From positions 2,157,501 to 2,221,500 of the forward strand of contig JACVVK020000038.1 of NCBI GenBank assembly GCA_018292915.2: DNA of 64,000 bases, written 5' to 3'. The position numbers and the translations under genes were made by a program. Position 1 is the first letter of the stretch. Each line of letters opens with the position of its first letter. Positions 1 to 13,017 of the stretch are shown here, in pieces. The DNA is from Batillaria attramentaria. Taxonomy: Eukaryota; Mollusca; Gastropoda; Batillariidae. A model generated the notes under the pieces. The model saw only the letters and a program-made list of their open reading frames with translations, did not search any database and had not been told where the DNA came from.

Positions 1-59
1 GTTTTCAGTGAAGGTGGTTTTGGAGAAATCGCAATAACACTGTCAACATTTTCAGCGTG

Positions 60-275
60 GAAATATTGCCCAATCCCTGCGACCTTGACCTCTGGGCAAG
101 GTCGGTCAGAAATGCTCAAATGGAAGCCCTTAATATCAACTTTAATTGTGCCACGTTCTGCGTGTCTGGTGTTTGTGGTTGCCGTGAAAAGCAAACATTT
201 GCAGGCAGTCATTGGAACTTTCACTGATCATGACCCTGTGACCTTGACCCTCCGGAAAGGTCATTAAAATTGGTA
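60..275. repeat. Degenerate repeat with TGACCTTGACC motifs
   Basis: Two blocks carry GTGACCTTGACC-like text followed by an inverted AAGGTC, spaced about 150 bp apart. The same pattern recurs near 62105-62160, which suggests a dispersed repeat. The motif contains the TCAAGGTCA half-site typical of ERR/SF-1 nuclear receptors, but a repeat origin explains it more simply. No coding potential is seen. Confidence 0.35.
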
Positions 276-1450
276 CGTTTGTCATCAGAGTTCTACTTTT
301 GACGTATACGATGAACATATTAATTTAAAAATAAAAAGAAACACTGAAACCAGCCTTAAAGTTCACGGAAAACTGGTTTGAAAACCTGTTGCAGTTCAGT
401 GTTGAGGTCTGCCTGACGGCAGTTTCGTTTTCAGTTTGCTGCAACTGACCTTGGACGGCACTTGTCACCGGCATATGCATGCACCGTATTACATTTGAAA
501 GACATATATGGCCAAACAGCTGTTGCAAAACAATTATCTCATTGTCACTTCGGGCATATGTTCAGAATGTTTGGAAATCGGTTACTGCGTGTTCGCTTCG
601 CGGTCACATAAATTCTGAAACTGAATTAGGAATGCACAATTTCCAGTGAACTGAAGTGAAATAAAACGTAAAAAAAAAAAAAACCCACAGAAACTGCCCT
701 TGCCGTATTTAGGGGACCACTAGTCAACTTAAGTGTATCTCAGGTAATTTGTGCCAGCTCACACCGACTGAGGCTCTGTACTATTCTGAAATAAAGAGCC
801 AGCTCAACACTGACCTGCAGTCGAGTGATTCCACTGCACATCCTGGTCCTGTGATCTGGAATGCGCATCCATCTGAGATCAGGCATCTCCGGCCCATTGT
901 CGAGTCACTTCACTTTGAACGCGGCGCTGAAAACCTTGTTTCAGAATTCGCAGCAGCTACTGCACCAGTCTTTGCTGTACAGATTCATCTGTGTGACCGT
1001 GTCTTTGTGATAAGGATTTTCTGTGGCTGACTGCACAGAAGTGTTGAGATGTCTTGTTACACGTGTTTCTTGTTTTACGCCCCCCCCCCCCCCCCCCTCC
1101 GGCCGCATTATAATCTTTGGTGCTTGCACGGCTTTCAGGTATTATTTTGCAAGGCACTTAGAGCTTGCCCGCAAAGGATGGGCGCCATTAAAGTATTCAT
1201 CTAAAAAAATAAAAAAAAATTATGCAACCCCAAACCTCCTTCCTTTTCCTTTTAAACCCCTAAATGAGTGAATCTGTCAGCTTGGGCACATTGTAGTTTC
1301 CCAAAATATTACCATTTGGGCAATACTGATATCACTAACAGTCTGAGAGGTGGTAAGTTACTGGGATGGAGTGTGTGTGTGTGTGTGTGTGAGTGTCAGT
1401 GTAGGGGTATATTTTTCAGCTATCCCAGAAATAAATCTGATAAAAATTTG
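276..1450. other. Non-coding stretch, no gene recognised
   Basis: The stretch holds an A-run near 671, a C-run at 1080-1097 and a short GT tract near 1373-1391. A 93-codon open frame at 749-1030 on the plus strand has no recognisable domain, splice signals or repeat copy, so I do not call it a gene. Confidence 0.4.
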
Positions 1451-1460
1451 AATTGTACTC

Positions 1461-1768
1461 TATGAACAGACCACCATCTTCAGACTACGAACTGGACACT
1501 GCAGACTGCGTGCCCACCTGTGCCGCCTTGGGCTGTCACACTCACCAGACTGTCCGTGCGGAACAGCCCCTCAAACCCCGGAACACATTCTGCAGTCCTG
1601 CCCCCTCTTCAAAGAAGCAAGGACACAACACTGGCCGAACGGAGCCACACTGGCAGAGAAACTCTGGGGCAGCAAAACAGACCTCTTGAAGATCACTGCT
1701 TATATAAAGACGACAAACCTAATCATCTGAGGCGGAGTCCAGAACAGGGAACGCAGAAGAAGAAGAAG
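1461..1768 (+). mobile_element. 5'-truncated non-LTR retrotransposon tail with 10-bp TSD
   Basis: A frame at 1482-1730 reads the C-terminal end of a non-LTR retrotransposon ORF2. It starts with an LRTGHCRLRAHL-type stretch, then the C-P-C-G...H-I-L-Q-S-C-P zinc-knuckle-like motif common at the end of these polyproteins, and stops at TGA 1728-1730. A short 3' tail ends in (AAG)n. The insertion is bounded by perfect 10-bp direct repeats AATTGTACTC at 1451-1460 and 1769-1778. This is what target-primed reverse transcription leaves. The element has no intact coding capacity. A close relative sits at 61008-61245. Confidence 0.85.
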
Positions 1769-1778
1769 AATTGTACTC

Positions 1779-4700
1779 AGGCACTCATTTTTTTATGCTT
1801 GTCATGAGCCGTTAGACTGTCTGCCCTCGAGTCCTGAAGCGCAAATATCTGATTCACAATGTGGTGTCAGTTGTCATGTACAAGCTCCTAATGCAATGCG
1901 TGTTGGCTGAGAAACCACTCTCAGTGAAGCCGCATGAATTTTAGCACTCTAGATACCGGCCACAAAGACTGCACAAGGAAAGTTTGAATTGCAATGGGGT
2001 TGCACAACCCGTAACTGATTCAGCCGTCAGTTTCGCTGTTCAGAAATTACTGGGCTACTCGTCTCCTCAGCAGCATCCCTCTTACTGCAGTAAATCTCTC
2101 CCTACCTCGGGGTCAAGTTTGACGATAGGCTACAAGTCTGAATGAGTCACGCCACTTTTACAACCAAGGACATTTATGCTAATTTGAACAAGATGACAAA
2201 TGCTTTGCACGTGTCACTCGCTAGGAAATTACATGAAACATGCCCCTCCCCCCCCCAAAGAAATGTCTGCTTCTGGAAAAAGAAAAGAAAAAACCGAAAA
2301 AGAAAAAAAAAAGAAAAAGAAACATTGTTAGTGATCTGCTGCAGAAAAAGTCAGAAATTTAAGCATGCATGTCCTTGGTCCCAGAAACTGAATTAAACAC
2401 ATGAAGATGGCTCCACGGTTGAAACAGTGACTGGCACGTCTGTGAATTGTCCAAGACGTGATACAAATACATATGCAGGCAATGCACAGTTAAATTTGGA
2501 TCAGATAGCATGACTTGTTTTGTTTCCAAAGTGCCTTAATTTCACTTCATGTCACTAACACGTACACAAAGGCACACACGACAGACACAAACAAGGACAA
2601 ATGGGTATGGAAAAAAAACAATAAAAAGAATGATTTCAACTTTTCTCAGTTTTAATCTGTGAACTGCCGACATCCAACTTGAAAGTCTAGATTGAAGCAG
2701 TCTACACGTGTAATGAACTGACAGACATGGTAGTGAAATACACACTGTCATTCAAATACAACTGGTAAAGCACTTTTTTTTTTTTCAAAATTTTAACATC
2801 ATTTTAATTTTTTTTTCTCATAAAAACAATATTTTTTCTCACATAACAGCAATTTGTACATGTGATACACGCTGAGACACTCGCAAGTGAACAGTTCATA
2901 GTTATGTTTATATACGTACGTAAACAATAATTGGGCAGTATACATTTGTACAGTTGCGCCCCTCTACACTGCTCTCCTGTGTAATTTATCTACACCCCAA
3001 TGAAAGCTTTCAAAAACGCATCACAGATTTGCTTTAGCAACAAGCTCTAACAAGGAAACGCTAACAGCACTAGTTTAAAGTTTGTTCATTGAACAGGAAA
3101 ATGCAAAACGGTGAGTTAAGATCCCTGAAAATGGCTATTCATATCTTACAGGAAGGGTTTCTTGCGACGGCGCTTTGCAGTCAGCGACTGTTGAGCTTAC
3201 AGTTCCAAATTTTCCATTCAGCCACTGCGAAAGCAGAGCAGCAAAACTGCTTTTCAAGAATCCCAACGGAGGAGGCATAGTAATGTGCACATTTTTGACA
3301 GGAATACCTGAGAATGCAAGGAATACAAGAGATCACATCTCCAAGTCCTGCTGGACTTGGGGGTAGCTTACTGAATCAGCTCTGAAACTTACAGTGTCTG
3401 GGTGTGGTCATGGGGTTTGGGGGCAGGGGCCAAGTATTGTGGTTACCTGGGTAACGCAAGAACCATCACCCAGCAGGTGCCTCCCACAGTGAAAAAAAAA
3501 AACAACCCAAAAAACAACCGTCAGCTGACCACTTAAACCTCACAACATGAGGTTTAATCATTATCAATTACTTTCTGTTGACCTTATCACGTCAGGGTTG
3601 ACCCTTCTTGTCATAGAACACCTACGTACAGAAACACACATGTAGAAATCATGGGTGTAAAATGCTGCTAAGTTCAGGCACGCGCGCGCGCACACCCTAA
3701 GGGGGTGTGCCATCCATCCAAAGTTGCAGTCTAGAGGGGCCCAACTGTACAAATGGGTTGACAAGAATACAACGTCCCTGCCGCTGCTGCAGTCCCCAAC
3801 TCATCATGCTGGTATGCTGCCAAAGCTATTGACAAGAAAAAGCATGGAGTGGGTAGAAAAGTCACTGGTGTTTTTCCTTCCTCCTGACTCACATCTCTCG
3901 CTCAGTTTATATATAACAAAATAGGGAACAAAATCCCACACTTTCATATCCATTAAAAAGTCGAGGAAACGAACGCACGAAGCTCAAACAGGCTCCGCGC
4001 AGCTGCCAAGTCCTAAAAACATGGTAACGCAAGGTGAGGAGGGCAAGGGTACGTCCACAAAAAAAAAGGGGGGAAAAAAAGGGAAAAAAAAAAGGGGGAA
4101 AAAAAGAAGAACTTGTCATATGAGAAGTATGGGCCCCGTAAAATAATAAAATTTTATCTCGGATCTGTTTTTCATCGAATCGTGTCAGTCTTATTTTCAA
4201 GAGCAAGCACAAACCAATGCCAGAGAAAGCCTGGCATGACAAAACATGATTGACAACCAGCACAATGTAGACATGTGCTAGCGTACAATGTTTCACATCC
4301 CGGAAAAAGTAAATATAAATGTACAATGCAACAAATTCTTTACAATACATGTGAACTCGCTCACATGAAAAAAAAAAAAAAGCTTGCCAAGCCTTATAAT
4401 CAAAAGAGGACAATAAGCATTTTTTTTTTTTTTTTAAAGTTTACCCAAGAGATGAATTTCTGAGGATGGTTGGGATATGGAGATGCAAGAAACATAAACT
4501 TTGTGTCTTGCATTTACAGGCATTCTCAGGATGGACATAACGGGTGCTCGATTATAAGTGGTGATGTCCACACAAATTCAGATTTTCCCTAGTACATCTA
4601 CACGCACATGAAGCATAATACATACATGTACACAAGAATACGGATAATATATAAACTGTATGCAACTGGTTTGGTAATATGTACATGTAGTGAAAACAAA

Positions 4701-6499
4701 AGTGCCATTTGCACTGGACAAAAGTTGTTTTCATCGAGATCCATGCAAAAATATCTTGACAGGTCGAGTTGGGGGGGACAGAGGAACAACCACACAAAAT
4801 GACGTGGAATCAATCATCATGTTTACAGTTCTCACTAGCTGCAAGTTAAGCCGCTGACTTAGCTATGATCTGTGAAAGCCACGGCACAAATTTTTTTTGT
4901 ATCACAGATAAAAATCAATGGGCTCTGTTGAAGACAGATTTGCTCACACATACAAAAGGGAGAATGAGTCGGATACTCATGTGAAAAACTTTTCCTAGAC
5001 TGAACAAAACCTTAACCATGAATCCCCTGATGGCACGACTCGCCGTCGTCTTGTGGACTACTCAAAAAAACCAAACAAACAAACCAAACACCCTTCATTC
5101 CTCTGCACAAATGATATGGTGTGATCTGTCTTACCTACAGATACAGTAACCTTACTCGGCCCTGAAACTTCTCAAACACCATTTCAGTGAAAAACAGTCA
5201 AAAGATGTGATTCACACAATAGCACATCACTCCAACCACAGCGTGAAACATTGATACTTGTGTGGGTTTTCCTGAAATGGTCTTGGAGACATCTCCAAAT
5301 TCTAGCATCATCACTGTGAGCAATACGAGTCAAACAGCAGAACAAGAAAGCAACAGCTGCAACCAATGGATTCATGGTGAAGATAATGAACTGATCTAGT
5401 GAAATGCTAAGGGCCGGACCGTTATTACACATACACCGCCAAATAAAGAAAAATTCATATTAATCGGAGTCTGTCAGCTTTTCAGTTCCAGTACCTAATG
5501 CAAAGAAAAAAGTACTCTGACAGATAAAAAGAACACCACACCCCCCAAACAACTGCTCGTTTAAAAAAAAAGAAAAAAGAAAGAAAGTGTGCTTTTCCTT
5601 TTCAATGTTTTTAGGGGGATAACTGGATATAAAACAAAGGGACACACATGACATTGCAACTTCTATTTGTGCACGATAAGATGGGTGAAATATCTGAAGC
5701 AATTAGATGTTGCTTATAAATTTTTCAAAGACGGGTATGTGCTGAAAAGAGGGAGGGGAGAGGAGTGAGTGAGTGAGTGAGTGAGTTTTTGAGGCATAAC
5801 GCCGCACAAATCACAAAGGGAGGGGAGAGGAAGAATATTGTAAAAACACAGGAAGGATAATAAAAACCTTGGGTTCTCATGTTTAAGTGAAACACACAAT
5901 GGAACAGTGAAAGCCGAAGGATCCTTCAACTTGTAAATCAGTGACCTCTTTCCTAAAACTTTCGCAGATAACACCTTTCTCGTCAAACACACAGACTCAG
6001 GAATGAAACCCTACAGAAACTGGCAGTGCAAAAGTCGTGTGGATTCATGTATGGTACATTGTAGCTGATACAGCAAACACCTGAGATTGGGTAGACACTG
6101 AAAAAAAAAAAAGGAAAAAAAAAAAAAAAGAGTTCAAACAATGTTCAGTTCAGTAATTATCTGACAGCACTGAACAAAATACAACACGTCTGTACAAGTA
6201 TGTTAGTTCAACAGCTGCTCCAGTTCTGATCATACAGCAATTCAACCTCTTAAGCAACTTTGAAACGCTTCTTCAGATTGCACCTACATGTACAGTTTCA
6301 CAAATTTCCATAGTCAGACTGAACACTTGTAATAGTACTAATACAATATATGCACAGCTGAAAAACCCGCTAGAGTTCTCATGAACAACTACTTCATCAA
6401 GTGCGAAGAGACTCATAATCTAGGTTAGGTTACCTCCAACTATTATGTGTTTGTGTGAAAGCTTTACGTAATACTTCACTAAAAAGTGCTAGCTAACAA
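1779..6499. other. Gene-poor A/T-rich stretch
   Basis: Short open frames here are not supported by domains or repeated copies. Contents include A/G-rich runs near 2277-2320 and 4057-4105, a GCGCGC dinucleotide run near 3681, and a (GAGT)n tract at 5765-5786 that runs into a fragment of the short GGCTTAACGCCGCGCAAGC family. Part of the region may belong to a long 3' UTR of the minus-strand Maf gene, but I could not place its polyadenylation site. Confidence 0.4.
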
Positions 6500-6501
6500 T
6501 A

Positions 6502-6708
6502 GGCAGATTTAGTAAGATTTCGTACGGAGGACTTCGTTGAGCAGCGTAACCCATTTGCATGTAAATTAGGCACGTTACGGGTGCCATCAGCCAATCGCAG
6601 CGCGTTAGCAGCTCGCGGCCTCTGTCATGTGAGCCTAATTTACACGTACATGTAAATGGGTTACGCTGCTCAGCGAAGTCCTCCTTACGAAGTCCTACTA
6701 AATCTGCC
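6502..6708. mobile_element. Palindromic MITE flanked by TA
   Basis: The 207-bp element is almost entirely a hairpin. The left half starts GGCAGATTTAGTA and runs through GAGGACTTCG and GAGCAGCGTAACCCATTT to AATTAGGC. The right half is its reverse complement. The ends are flanked by TA dinucleotides (6500-6501 and 6709-6710), as expected for Tc1/mariner-type insertion. No ORF is present, so it is non-autonomous. A second copy lies at 50599-50886 and a remnant near 52790-52915. Confidence 0.85.
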
Positions 6709-8548
6709 TAATATTACAAATGGGACAGACTGTTCAAACTGGACGAGACATGATGTGCAGGTCTGCTTGCTTAGTTAGTGGATACATCACGTGAACTGCA
6801 CAATTCACGGAGTCCAACCAGATACTTCCGGCACAAAATTGCGTACAAATTTCAAGCCTGATGCGACGGAAAATCTTGGTGTACTGATCCGACAGATTTG
6901 CGTAGGAGTCACAATGCCCCGAAGACGAGTCTCAAATTCCTGTCAACATTTTGATTGTTACTGGTACTTGAAGTAGAAAGGTAGTTTTCAGTATGAATGA
7001 CAAAAATATCACAGCACGGCTAGTTTTGCAGGAAAACGACCCAAAGCAACCTCCACCTCAGTCCAAACTTAACTGGGCACCACAGTCTGGCAAGCACGTA
7101 AAACAAGCACTCAAATTCAGTCAAACTTTTTCACCCAACACAACAGGAAAATCATTATCATTACTAGTACTGCAGCAGTACCCAAAAAACAGAACGTTGG
7201 AGTTGGAACAAGCGCGGTCTTCCAGCAGAGGTTGCTTTGGGCAGGTTTACCATCTGTACAGAAATCTTGTGGCCATACATAACAACAGATCTATGAACAG
7301 AGAAACTGATAAGTCCACTGGCAACTTCAAAGTTGTATTTTGAAATGAAATGCACTGAAGCCTTAACTTAATCATCTTTCATTGAGGGTTTCCACAAACT
7401 TAACTAAATCCCGCTGATGAACAGCGACAATTTGCCAGTTGGGTCGTGGCCTGATAAGCGTTACGCTCTAGAAGTAACTAACCAGCACGCACCCCATCAC
7501 ATTATGGTTTCACCGGCAAACCGACCCTGCCCATCAGTGGCGTTCAAGTTACAGAAAAAGGTGGAAGTTTGAAAATCAGTCCTATTGCAAAAGTTCCCAG
7601 AGAAGCGTGAACACCACCTGAGTGACACGAAGCCACACTCAATATTGCTTGGGTTCTTACACTAGTTAGTTTCACCCTGGGAAGGACAAGAGGAGGTCAT
7701 CCCGTATCACAACTGTACACATCACATGAAAAAGTCAACGCTCATGTAAACTTTTCTTTCTTACATTAGTTACAGTAAACAGGCACCAAAAGTAAGAAAC
7801 AGTAACGGGGGTTGAAAGAAAATGCACCAAGTGTTACTCCTTTGTGTTGACAACCCTGATAGGTGAACGGATTATATAATGTCGTGGTTCTGTACCATCA
7901 AGCTGCGCTGTATGGCTTTCCAACATATGGTTGGATTTTTTTTCATCACTTTATAAAAGAATTTTGTTTAGAATATCTCAGAGACGTGCCACAGGTACAA
8001 CCTAAGCTCAAGGGGGAAAAATCAAAAACAAAACACTACTGTAGGGGGTGGTTTGATTCACTTATTCGGTGAATTCACTGAATTACTATCTCAGAGTTCA
8101 GTTTATTTTCAGAAATTTGCCCGAGTGCCAACATCCACTCCTAATCCTGAACCAAACTTTCAACAACCTGAGTTAACTGCCTGTCTCATCATGTTCAGTA
8201 CTCTGGTTTTCCAAAGCAGACGTCAAAAAAAGAAAAGGTTACCTTCTGTACACCTCTCACTTTTCTGTCTGGAAATATAACGAGATCTATATAAGGTCTG
8301 TACAAAAATATGTACTCTAGTACGTAGTAGTAGCATCTCAACAGTAACGTTTGTGAACAGGATTTTGTTTCTTACTGTAGTCTGCAGTAGACATAAACTT
8401 GCATATGGTGTGCATGGAAAGATATGTACAAGAGGAAAAAACTTAAAAAAAAAAAAAAACCAACAGTATCACGACCATGCAGTTACAGGCACAAAATAGC
8501 TTTTGCCATACAGTGAACTGGCATGTTAAGTAGATTTACTTGTGTCAA

Positions 8549-8582
8549 CAGAGAGCGAGAGAGAGAGAGAGAGAGAGAGAGA
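8549..8582. repeat. (GA)n microsatellite
   Basis: Simple GA dinucleotide run, plainly visible. Confidence 0.95.
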
Positions 8583-8794
8583 ACTAAAGTAGTATTTTTG
8601 TTGTTGTATCTACTCATAATGGATGCACGGCAAGTCTAACCACTACACACTATAGATAGCTAGTGAACTAATTCAAGAAAGATACATGTACAACCGTTAA
8701 GCGTAAGGAATGCAATGCATTCTGACATGCAGTTTCAACAGCCTTACACCAAAACAAATACCCATTATTATAAATGAACACATTATTTGACCTC

Positions 8795-8797
<3 letters not shown>

Positions 8798-8849
<52 letters not shown>

Positions 8850-8850
8850 G
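8798..8850. repeat. (GA)n microsatellite
   Basis: About 53 bp of GA repeats with one GG interruption. Confidence 0.95.
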
Positions 8851-9510
8851 TCAATACAACTGATTACAAGCATGCATGACAATTAAAGACTTTAACTCAA
8901 ACAACAAAAAAGGTTATACTGCAACTCATCCTATTTTTTTTTAAACATTTCAAAACAGAAAAAGATGGCTACATGTGTATAATAATGATCTACACATTAC
9001 AATACCAACAGTGAGCGCTACAAAATAACCAAGAGACTCTGGGATGGGCAGGATGAACGGCCAAGAAATGTAGAACTTTTTGCTGCAGCTGTACGCAATC
9101 ACCTTCATCTTTCCCACTTCACTACAGCAATGATCAAAACACACAAGCTCATTGGTGCTGCATTAAAAAAAGAAAACGAAAAAAGCTTTATCTTGCTTCG
9201 ACCCCAATTAAAAAAAAGGTAGCTTTAACGTCCGACTACCCACCAATCACAATGCACGAACAAGTACATAAAAACAACGGTAGAAAGACTCTTAGAAGGA
9301 AAGACTGAAGCTGTCAATTTTCAGCCAAGTATTAGGGACTATCTAAAGTGAACAATACCACTGGTGTTTTTTTTTCTCTCTCGCCAGAAACAAACAAAAA
9401 ATTAATTAAAAAAATTAAAAGTTAATCTCTCCCTGACAATCCAGCTGGTGGCTTGCTAACGCTGTCACTCAAGGTGGAAACTGTCGGTTGTGGTGGTTTT
9501 CGGCAATGTT

Positions 9511-10533
9511 TTAGGCACACGATGATCCGACTGTATCCTCCGGGCTGTCGCGTGCTGCCGATGGCTGGTTGCACAGTCGTGACATGGCACCGGCCTTCAC
9601 CGCCTGCGCCACCCCGGATCTAAGCATCTCACACCGCTGCTTGAAGAAATCGCGCTCTCGGGTAATGGCACTCAACTGTCTTTTCAGCATGACGATTTGC
9701 TGCTGCAGAGCTTTGTTCGTACTCTCGAGTTCGTGTTTCTGAATCATGCGTTTGGAGCGACAGTTTTGCGCGTAGCCACGGTTCTTGAGCGTGCGTCGTT
9801 TCTGCTTCAAGCGTAGGATCTCATCTTTCGAGTAGCCTTGCAGACGACGGTTCAGCTCGCGGACCGGCAAGGTCACAAGGTCGATGTCATCGATGTCGAT
9901 GACACCCGACGAAGACCGTGACGCACTACCTTTTTTGCTCCTCCTTGCAGAACCGGGTGTGGGGGTGGCCGGTGGGGTGGGGGCATGGTCCATGATCGAA
10001 TCCGCTTCACTGGAGCACGGGTATGGCGAATTGGGGTCGAGATCGATCTCGATCGATTCCGTTTCATCCAAATCATCGGCAGGGCGGCGAGGAACCGAAA
10101 CATTGCTGCTGCTGTCGGAGAGAGGACTGAAGGCCTCGTCTTTGACAGACTTCATTAACTCCTCCAGCACTCGCTCGGCCGACATGGCGCCGGCTTCTGG
10201 GCACAAAGCCCGAGCAGCACTCCATTTCAACCAGCTCAAATCGTCAAGTAAAGTCCTCCCTGCATTATCGCAATCTGGACTTGGTAGCTCTTCTTTCACT
10301 ACCACGTCTGGAGATGCCGGTTCACTACTTTGCGGCCCCGGGGTGCTAGGGTTTGACGACTGGGTGCTAGCACAAGTCCCGGCTGGGCTGGCAGGCACCT
10401 CGGTTGCAGCTGCCATACTGCACGTGGCATCGGCCCTCGTTTCACTCTCCTGTTTCACCAGAGGTGGAAAATCGAACCCAAGCTGCGCTATGTCGAAGTC
10501 CTCAATATATTGCTGAGCCAAGAAATGATCCAT
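9511..10533 (-). CDS. MAF: Large Maf bZIP transcription factor
   Basis: This single-exon frame of 340 residues encodes a Maf-type transcription factor, a nuclear protein that binds MARE DNA elements as a dimer. The N-terminus carries an acidic/aromatic [12 protein letters not shown] segment followed by a VKQE site, like the start of large Maf activation domains. A second conserved block ([18 protein letters not shown], about residues 119-136) follows. The extended homology region ([10 protein letters not shown]..., about 222-246) leads into the basic region with the Maf signature N-R-G-Y-A-Q-N-C-R, where Tyr replaces the Ala usual in other bZIPs, and a leucine zipper to about 305. The middle is S/T/P-rich, and the presence of an activation domain excludes small Mafs. 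The lack of introns is typical of large Maf genes. The start ATG follows AAA and gives the conserved N-terminus. Which vertebrate large Maf is closest cannot be told, so the symbol is generic. Confidence 0.95.
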   Translation of the reverse strand: MDHFLAQQYIEDFDIAQLGFDFPPLVKQESETRADATCSMAAATEVPASPAGTCASTQSSNPSTPGPQSSEPASPDVVVKEELPSPDCDNAGRTLLDDLSWLKWSAARALCPEAGAMSAERVLEELMKSVKDEAFSPLSDSSSNVSVPRRPADDLDETESIEIDLDPNSPYPCSSEADSIMDHAPTPPATPTPGSARRSKKGSASRSSSGVIDIDDIDLVTLPVRELNRRLQGYSKDEILRLKQKRRTLKNRGYAQNCRSKRMIQKHELESTNKALQQQIVMLKRQLSAITRERDFFKQRCEMLRSGVAQAVKAGAMSRLCNQPSAARDSPEDTVGSSCA

Positions 10534-10885
10534 TTTGATGGTGCACTGACCTAGGATGGAGAAGGTTCAAGAAGATTGAGCCTGGTGGTTGCCGTGCTCT
10601 CCCGATCTAGGTCAATGCTCAACTCGAGGCCTCCGGTCTGACAGGGCTGTGCAAACGACCGGCTTTCTTCTTCTCAACAGTCAAAAAGACATCCACAGAA
10701 CTCGCACACAATTCGCAGCTGCGTGAATGCAGCACCCTGGTGAAATCCTTCCACCGTGGAAGTAAAGACTAAAGAGTCATTAGATAGAAAATGCGAATCG
10801 TACGTGGATCGAAGGACCGACCACGACGATGTGGACTGGTGGAGAGAGAGCAGGCAACAACAAGTGTGCCAGGGAATACCACCTG

Positions 10886-10893
10886 TTTAAATA
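10886..10893 (-). promoter_or_regulatory. TATA-like box of the Maf gene
   Basis: TATTTAAA on the minus strand lies about 355 bp upstream of the Maf ATG. It predicts a start site near 10855-10865 and a 5' UTR of roughly 330 nt. Inferred from position and sequence only. Confidence 0.5.
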
Positions 10894-10900
10894 GCTAAGT

Positions 10901-10908
10901 TGACGTCA
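10901..10908. promoter_or_regulatory. CRE/ATF palindrome upstream of Maf TATA box
   Basis: A perfect TGACGTCA sits 7 bp upstream of the TATA-like box. It is the consensus for CREB/ATF and also the core of a CRE-type Maf recognition element, so cAMP control or autoregulation is possible. Confidence 0.5.
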
Positions 10909-10949
10909 GTCTCGAAAAGCGGAGACCCCGAGCGGCTCTGTACCAACCA

Positions 10950-12280
10950 GAACTTCGTTGAAGGCTATCTTTAGTAACTTGAGCAACGGGACTTCAGAGC
11001 GAGGCTGGTTTGACATGGAGGCCACTTGTCAATCGATCTGCTGGCCATGTGCCGCTGGTGCAACGCACCATGAAATCGTGCATAACATCCCTTCTGCAAA
11101 TGCACAAATTAAACAACGCGTGTACAACATTTCTTTGGAGTCTCAAGCATTGTACTTTGCACTTTGGGACTTGCAGCCACAGTGGAACACCCCCAAAACG
11201 GACTGAAAATGTCTGAGGTGTGTCCAACAGATGGAACAGGGTCACAGCTGGTGGTGGGTGGGGTGTGGGTGTCGCGCTGCTCACACTATGTCGCCAAATT
11301 TCACACCAAAAAGTTCGAGGGACATAACACGAGTTTAATATTTTACCAAGACAACTGATACATCGAAACTGGTGTATTGAAAAGGTGCGTGATTATTTTG
11401 ATTTGAACCCACAGTCGAGTCGGCAGATCAACTTTAGGGTCAGTGTTGGAGGAAAGGTTTGCACCAGGATAACCAGTGGACAGTTCACGACGGAACTGTT
11501 GTTGAAGAATATGAAGGACATGTGCTACAGAACTTTGAACAAACATTATTGCATCACGCGTGAAAACACTTTCCTCTGTCGTATCCTGCCTGTACCAACA
11601 CGAGCGGCTCAGATCTATTTTTAGCGCAGGGGATCTGACGTTACAATCAGCTGCAATAGGTTTTCCGCGAAGCACTGAAGCCGGCCGGCAGACCTCACAG
11701 TGCGCTTATCTTCGTAATTACACCAGAACAGGCATACGGGATTCGATTTCCGCTACAGCCATCCTACATTTAACCTGTAAAGGAATTATTAAAACTTGGC
11801 AAAACGACATCGACATGGATCACACGGTTACATGCTGATCGGGGTGACCTTAAAGCTGAGTTCAAGGCCGTTCTACAGCTGATCGACTGGAAGGTCAAGT
11901 TGGATAGGGGTCAGCCAACCAGCGACCGAGAGGAGAGCGCACCTGTCCACGCTCGGAGGTGCCAACGACTGTCGCCGTTTCTGGTTGGGACAATTTTAAT
12001 GATCAATTAACCGCCGTGCGAAGTTCGCGTTACCAGATTTCCCTACAGTTAGCAACACATCATCATATTAAAACCGAAACCAAACCACATTTCTCAAATA
12101 TGCACAACCGGTCATTCAGTCTTTCCATTCGTCCTTGTCAGATGTATCCGTCAAGTTTGGTGTCAAGGTCTGCCATTTTGTTACGGTGGTGTTGCGATCA
12201 AATACATGTGTTCAGCATTTTGCACTGTGCGAAGAGAAAACTTTTTGACCTACAGCTGTGCCTGCGCTCAGTTATGCGCG
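10950..12280. other. Intergenic, no gene recognised
   Basis: Several 60-130 codon frames overlap on both strands, none with a domain, splice context or second copy. Nothing supported. Confidence 0.4.
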
Positions 12281-12284
12281 TTCA

Positions 12285-12301
12285 GACACACACACACACT
12301 G

Positions 12302-12334
<33 letters not shown>

Positions 12335-12364
12335 CATGAAAGTGGAAAAGGGAAAAACAATAAA

Positions 12365-12400
<36 letters not shown>

Positions 12401-12402
12401 AC
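12285..12402. repeat. (AC)n and (CT)n/(CA)n microsatellites
   Basis: An AC run at 12286-12330 and a CT run merging into CA at 12367-12400. Apparent TH-rich or VC-rich open frames here are artefacts. Confidence 0.9.
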
Positions 12403-12755
12403 CAAACAATTGCTACAAAAATATATTTTATTCAACCAGCATTTCAAATCATATCTGTTTTCATCTGTCACAGCTGTTATGGTGTACATCTTTACACAAA
12501 CACTGACAAAGACATCACTTCAATTGAACACACAGCTGACACGAATCATAATGTCAAAACATTACGAGTATTCTTCATGCTTTTGCTTGAGTGTTACAGC
12601 ACCATCACTTCTCAACGGCTGAGTACAATAACATGTATTGCTGCTTTGAAAAGAGACTGTCTTAACAAAAACGTGTCCCACCCTCTCCACCCCCCACGAC
12701 AAAAACAAAACATGGAGTATTGCCACTGATTTAAAAAGAAATGTTGAAGTGAAAA

Positions 12756-12785
12756 TGCCCCCCCCCCCACCCCCTCCACAAAAAC

Positions 12786-12819
<34 letters not shown>
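12756..12819. repeat. C-run and (AC)n microsatellite
   Basis: A CCCCCCCCC tract followed by about 30 bp of AC repeats. Confidence 0.9.
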
Positions 12820-12820
<1 letters not shown>

Positions 12821-13017
12821 CCCACCTCCTCCCAAATCCAGTCAACTTGCCTTTGCGTTCAAATGGCGGGATACACTTTACCGATCACAAATGTCAGAGG
12901 TTAACGGAAAAACACCCGAATACCCTGGATCACAGTAAAATACTTTGGAAGGCACAACTGGCGTGGAATTTTGGCAGAAGTGGATTTTAAGAACACTGTG
13001 AACTTCACCTGCACTAT

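Larger units (their letters stand above)
6711..9510. other. No gene recognised; likely includes Maf 3' UTR
   Basis: The sequence downstream (minus strand) of the Maf stop is A/T-rich with two GA microsatellites. A 116-codon frame at 6993-7343 shows no domain or splice context. Nothing else could be supported. Confidence 0.4.

Noticed and set aside
3907..4413. 168-codon minus-strand frame
   Set aside because: Low-complexity Phe-rich translation of A-runs on the plus strand; no domain.
9884..10516. 210-codon frame antisense to Maf
   Set aside because: Shadow of the GC-rich Maf coding sequence; no domain or promoter.
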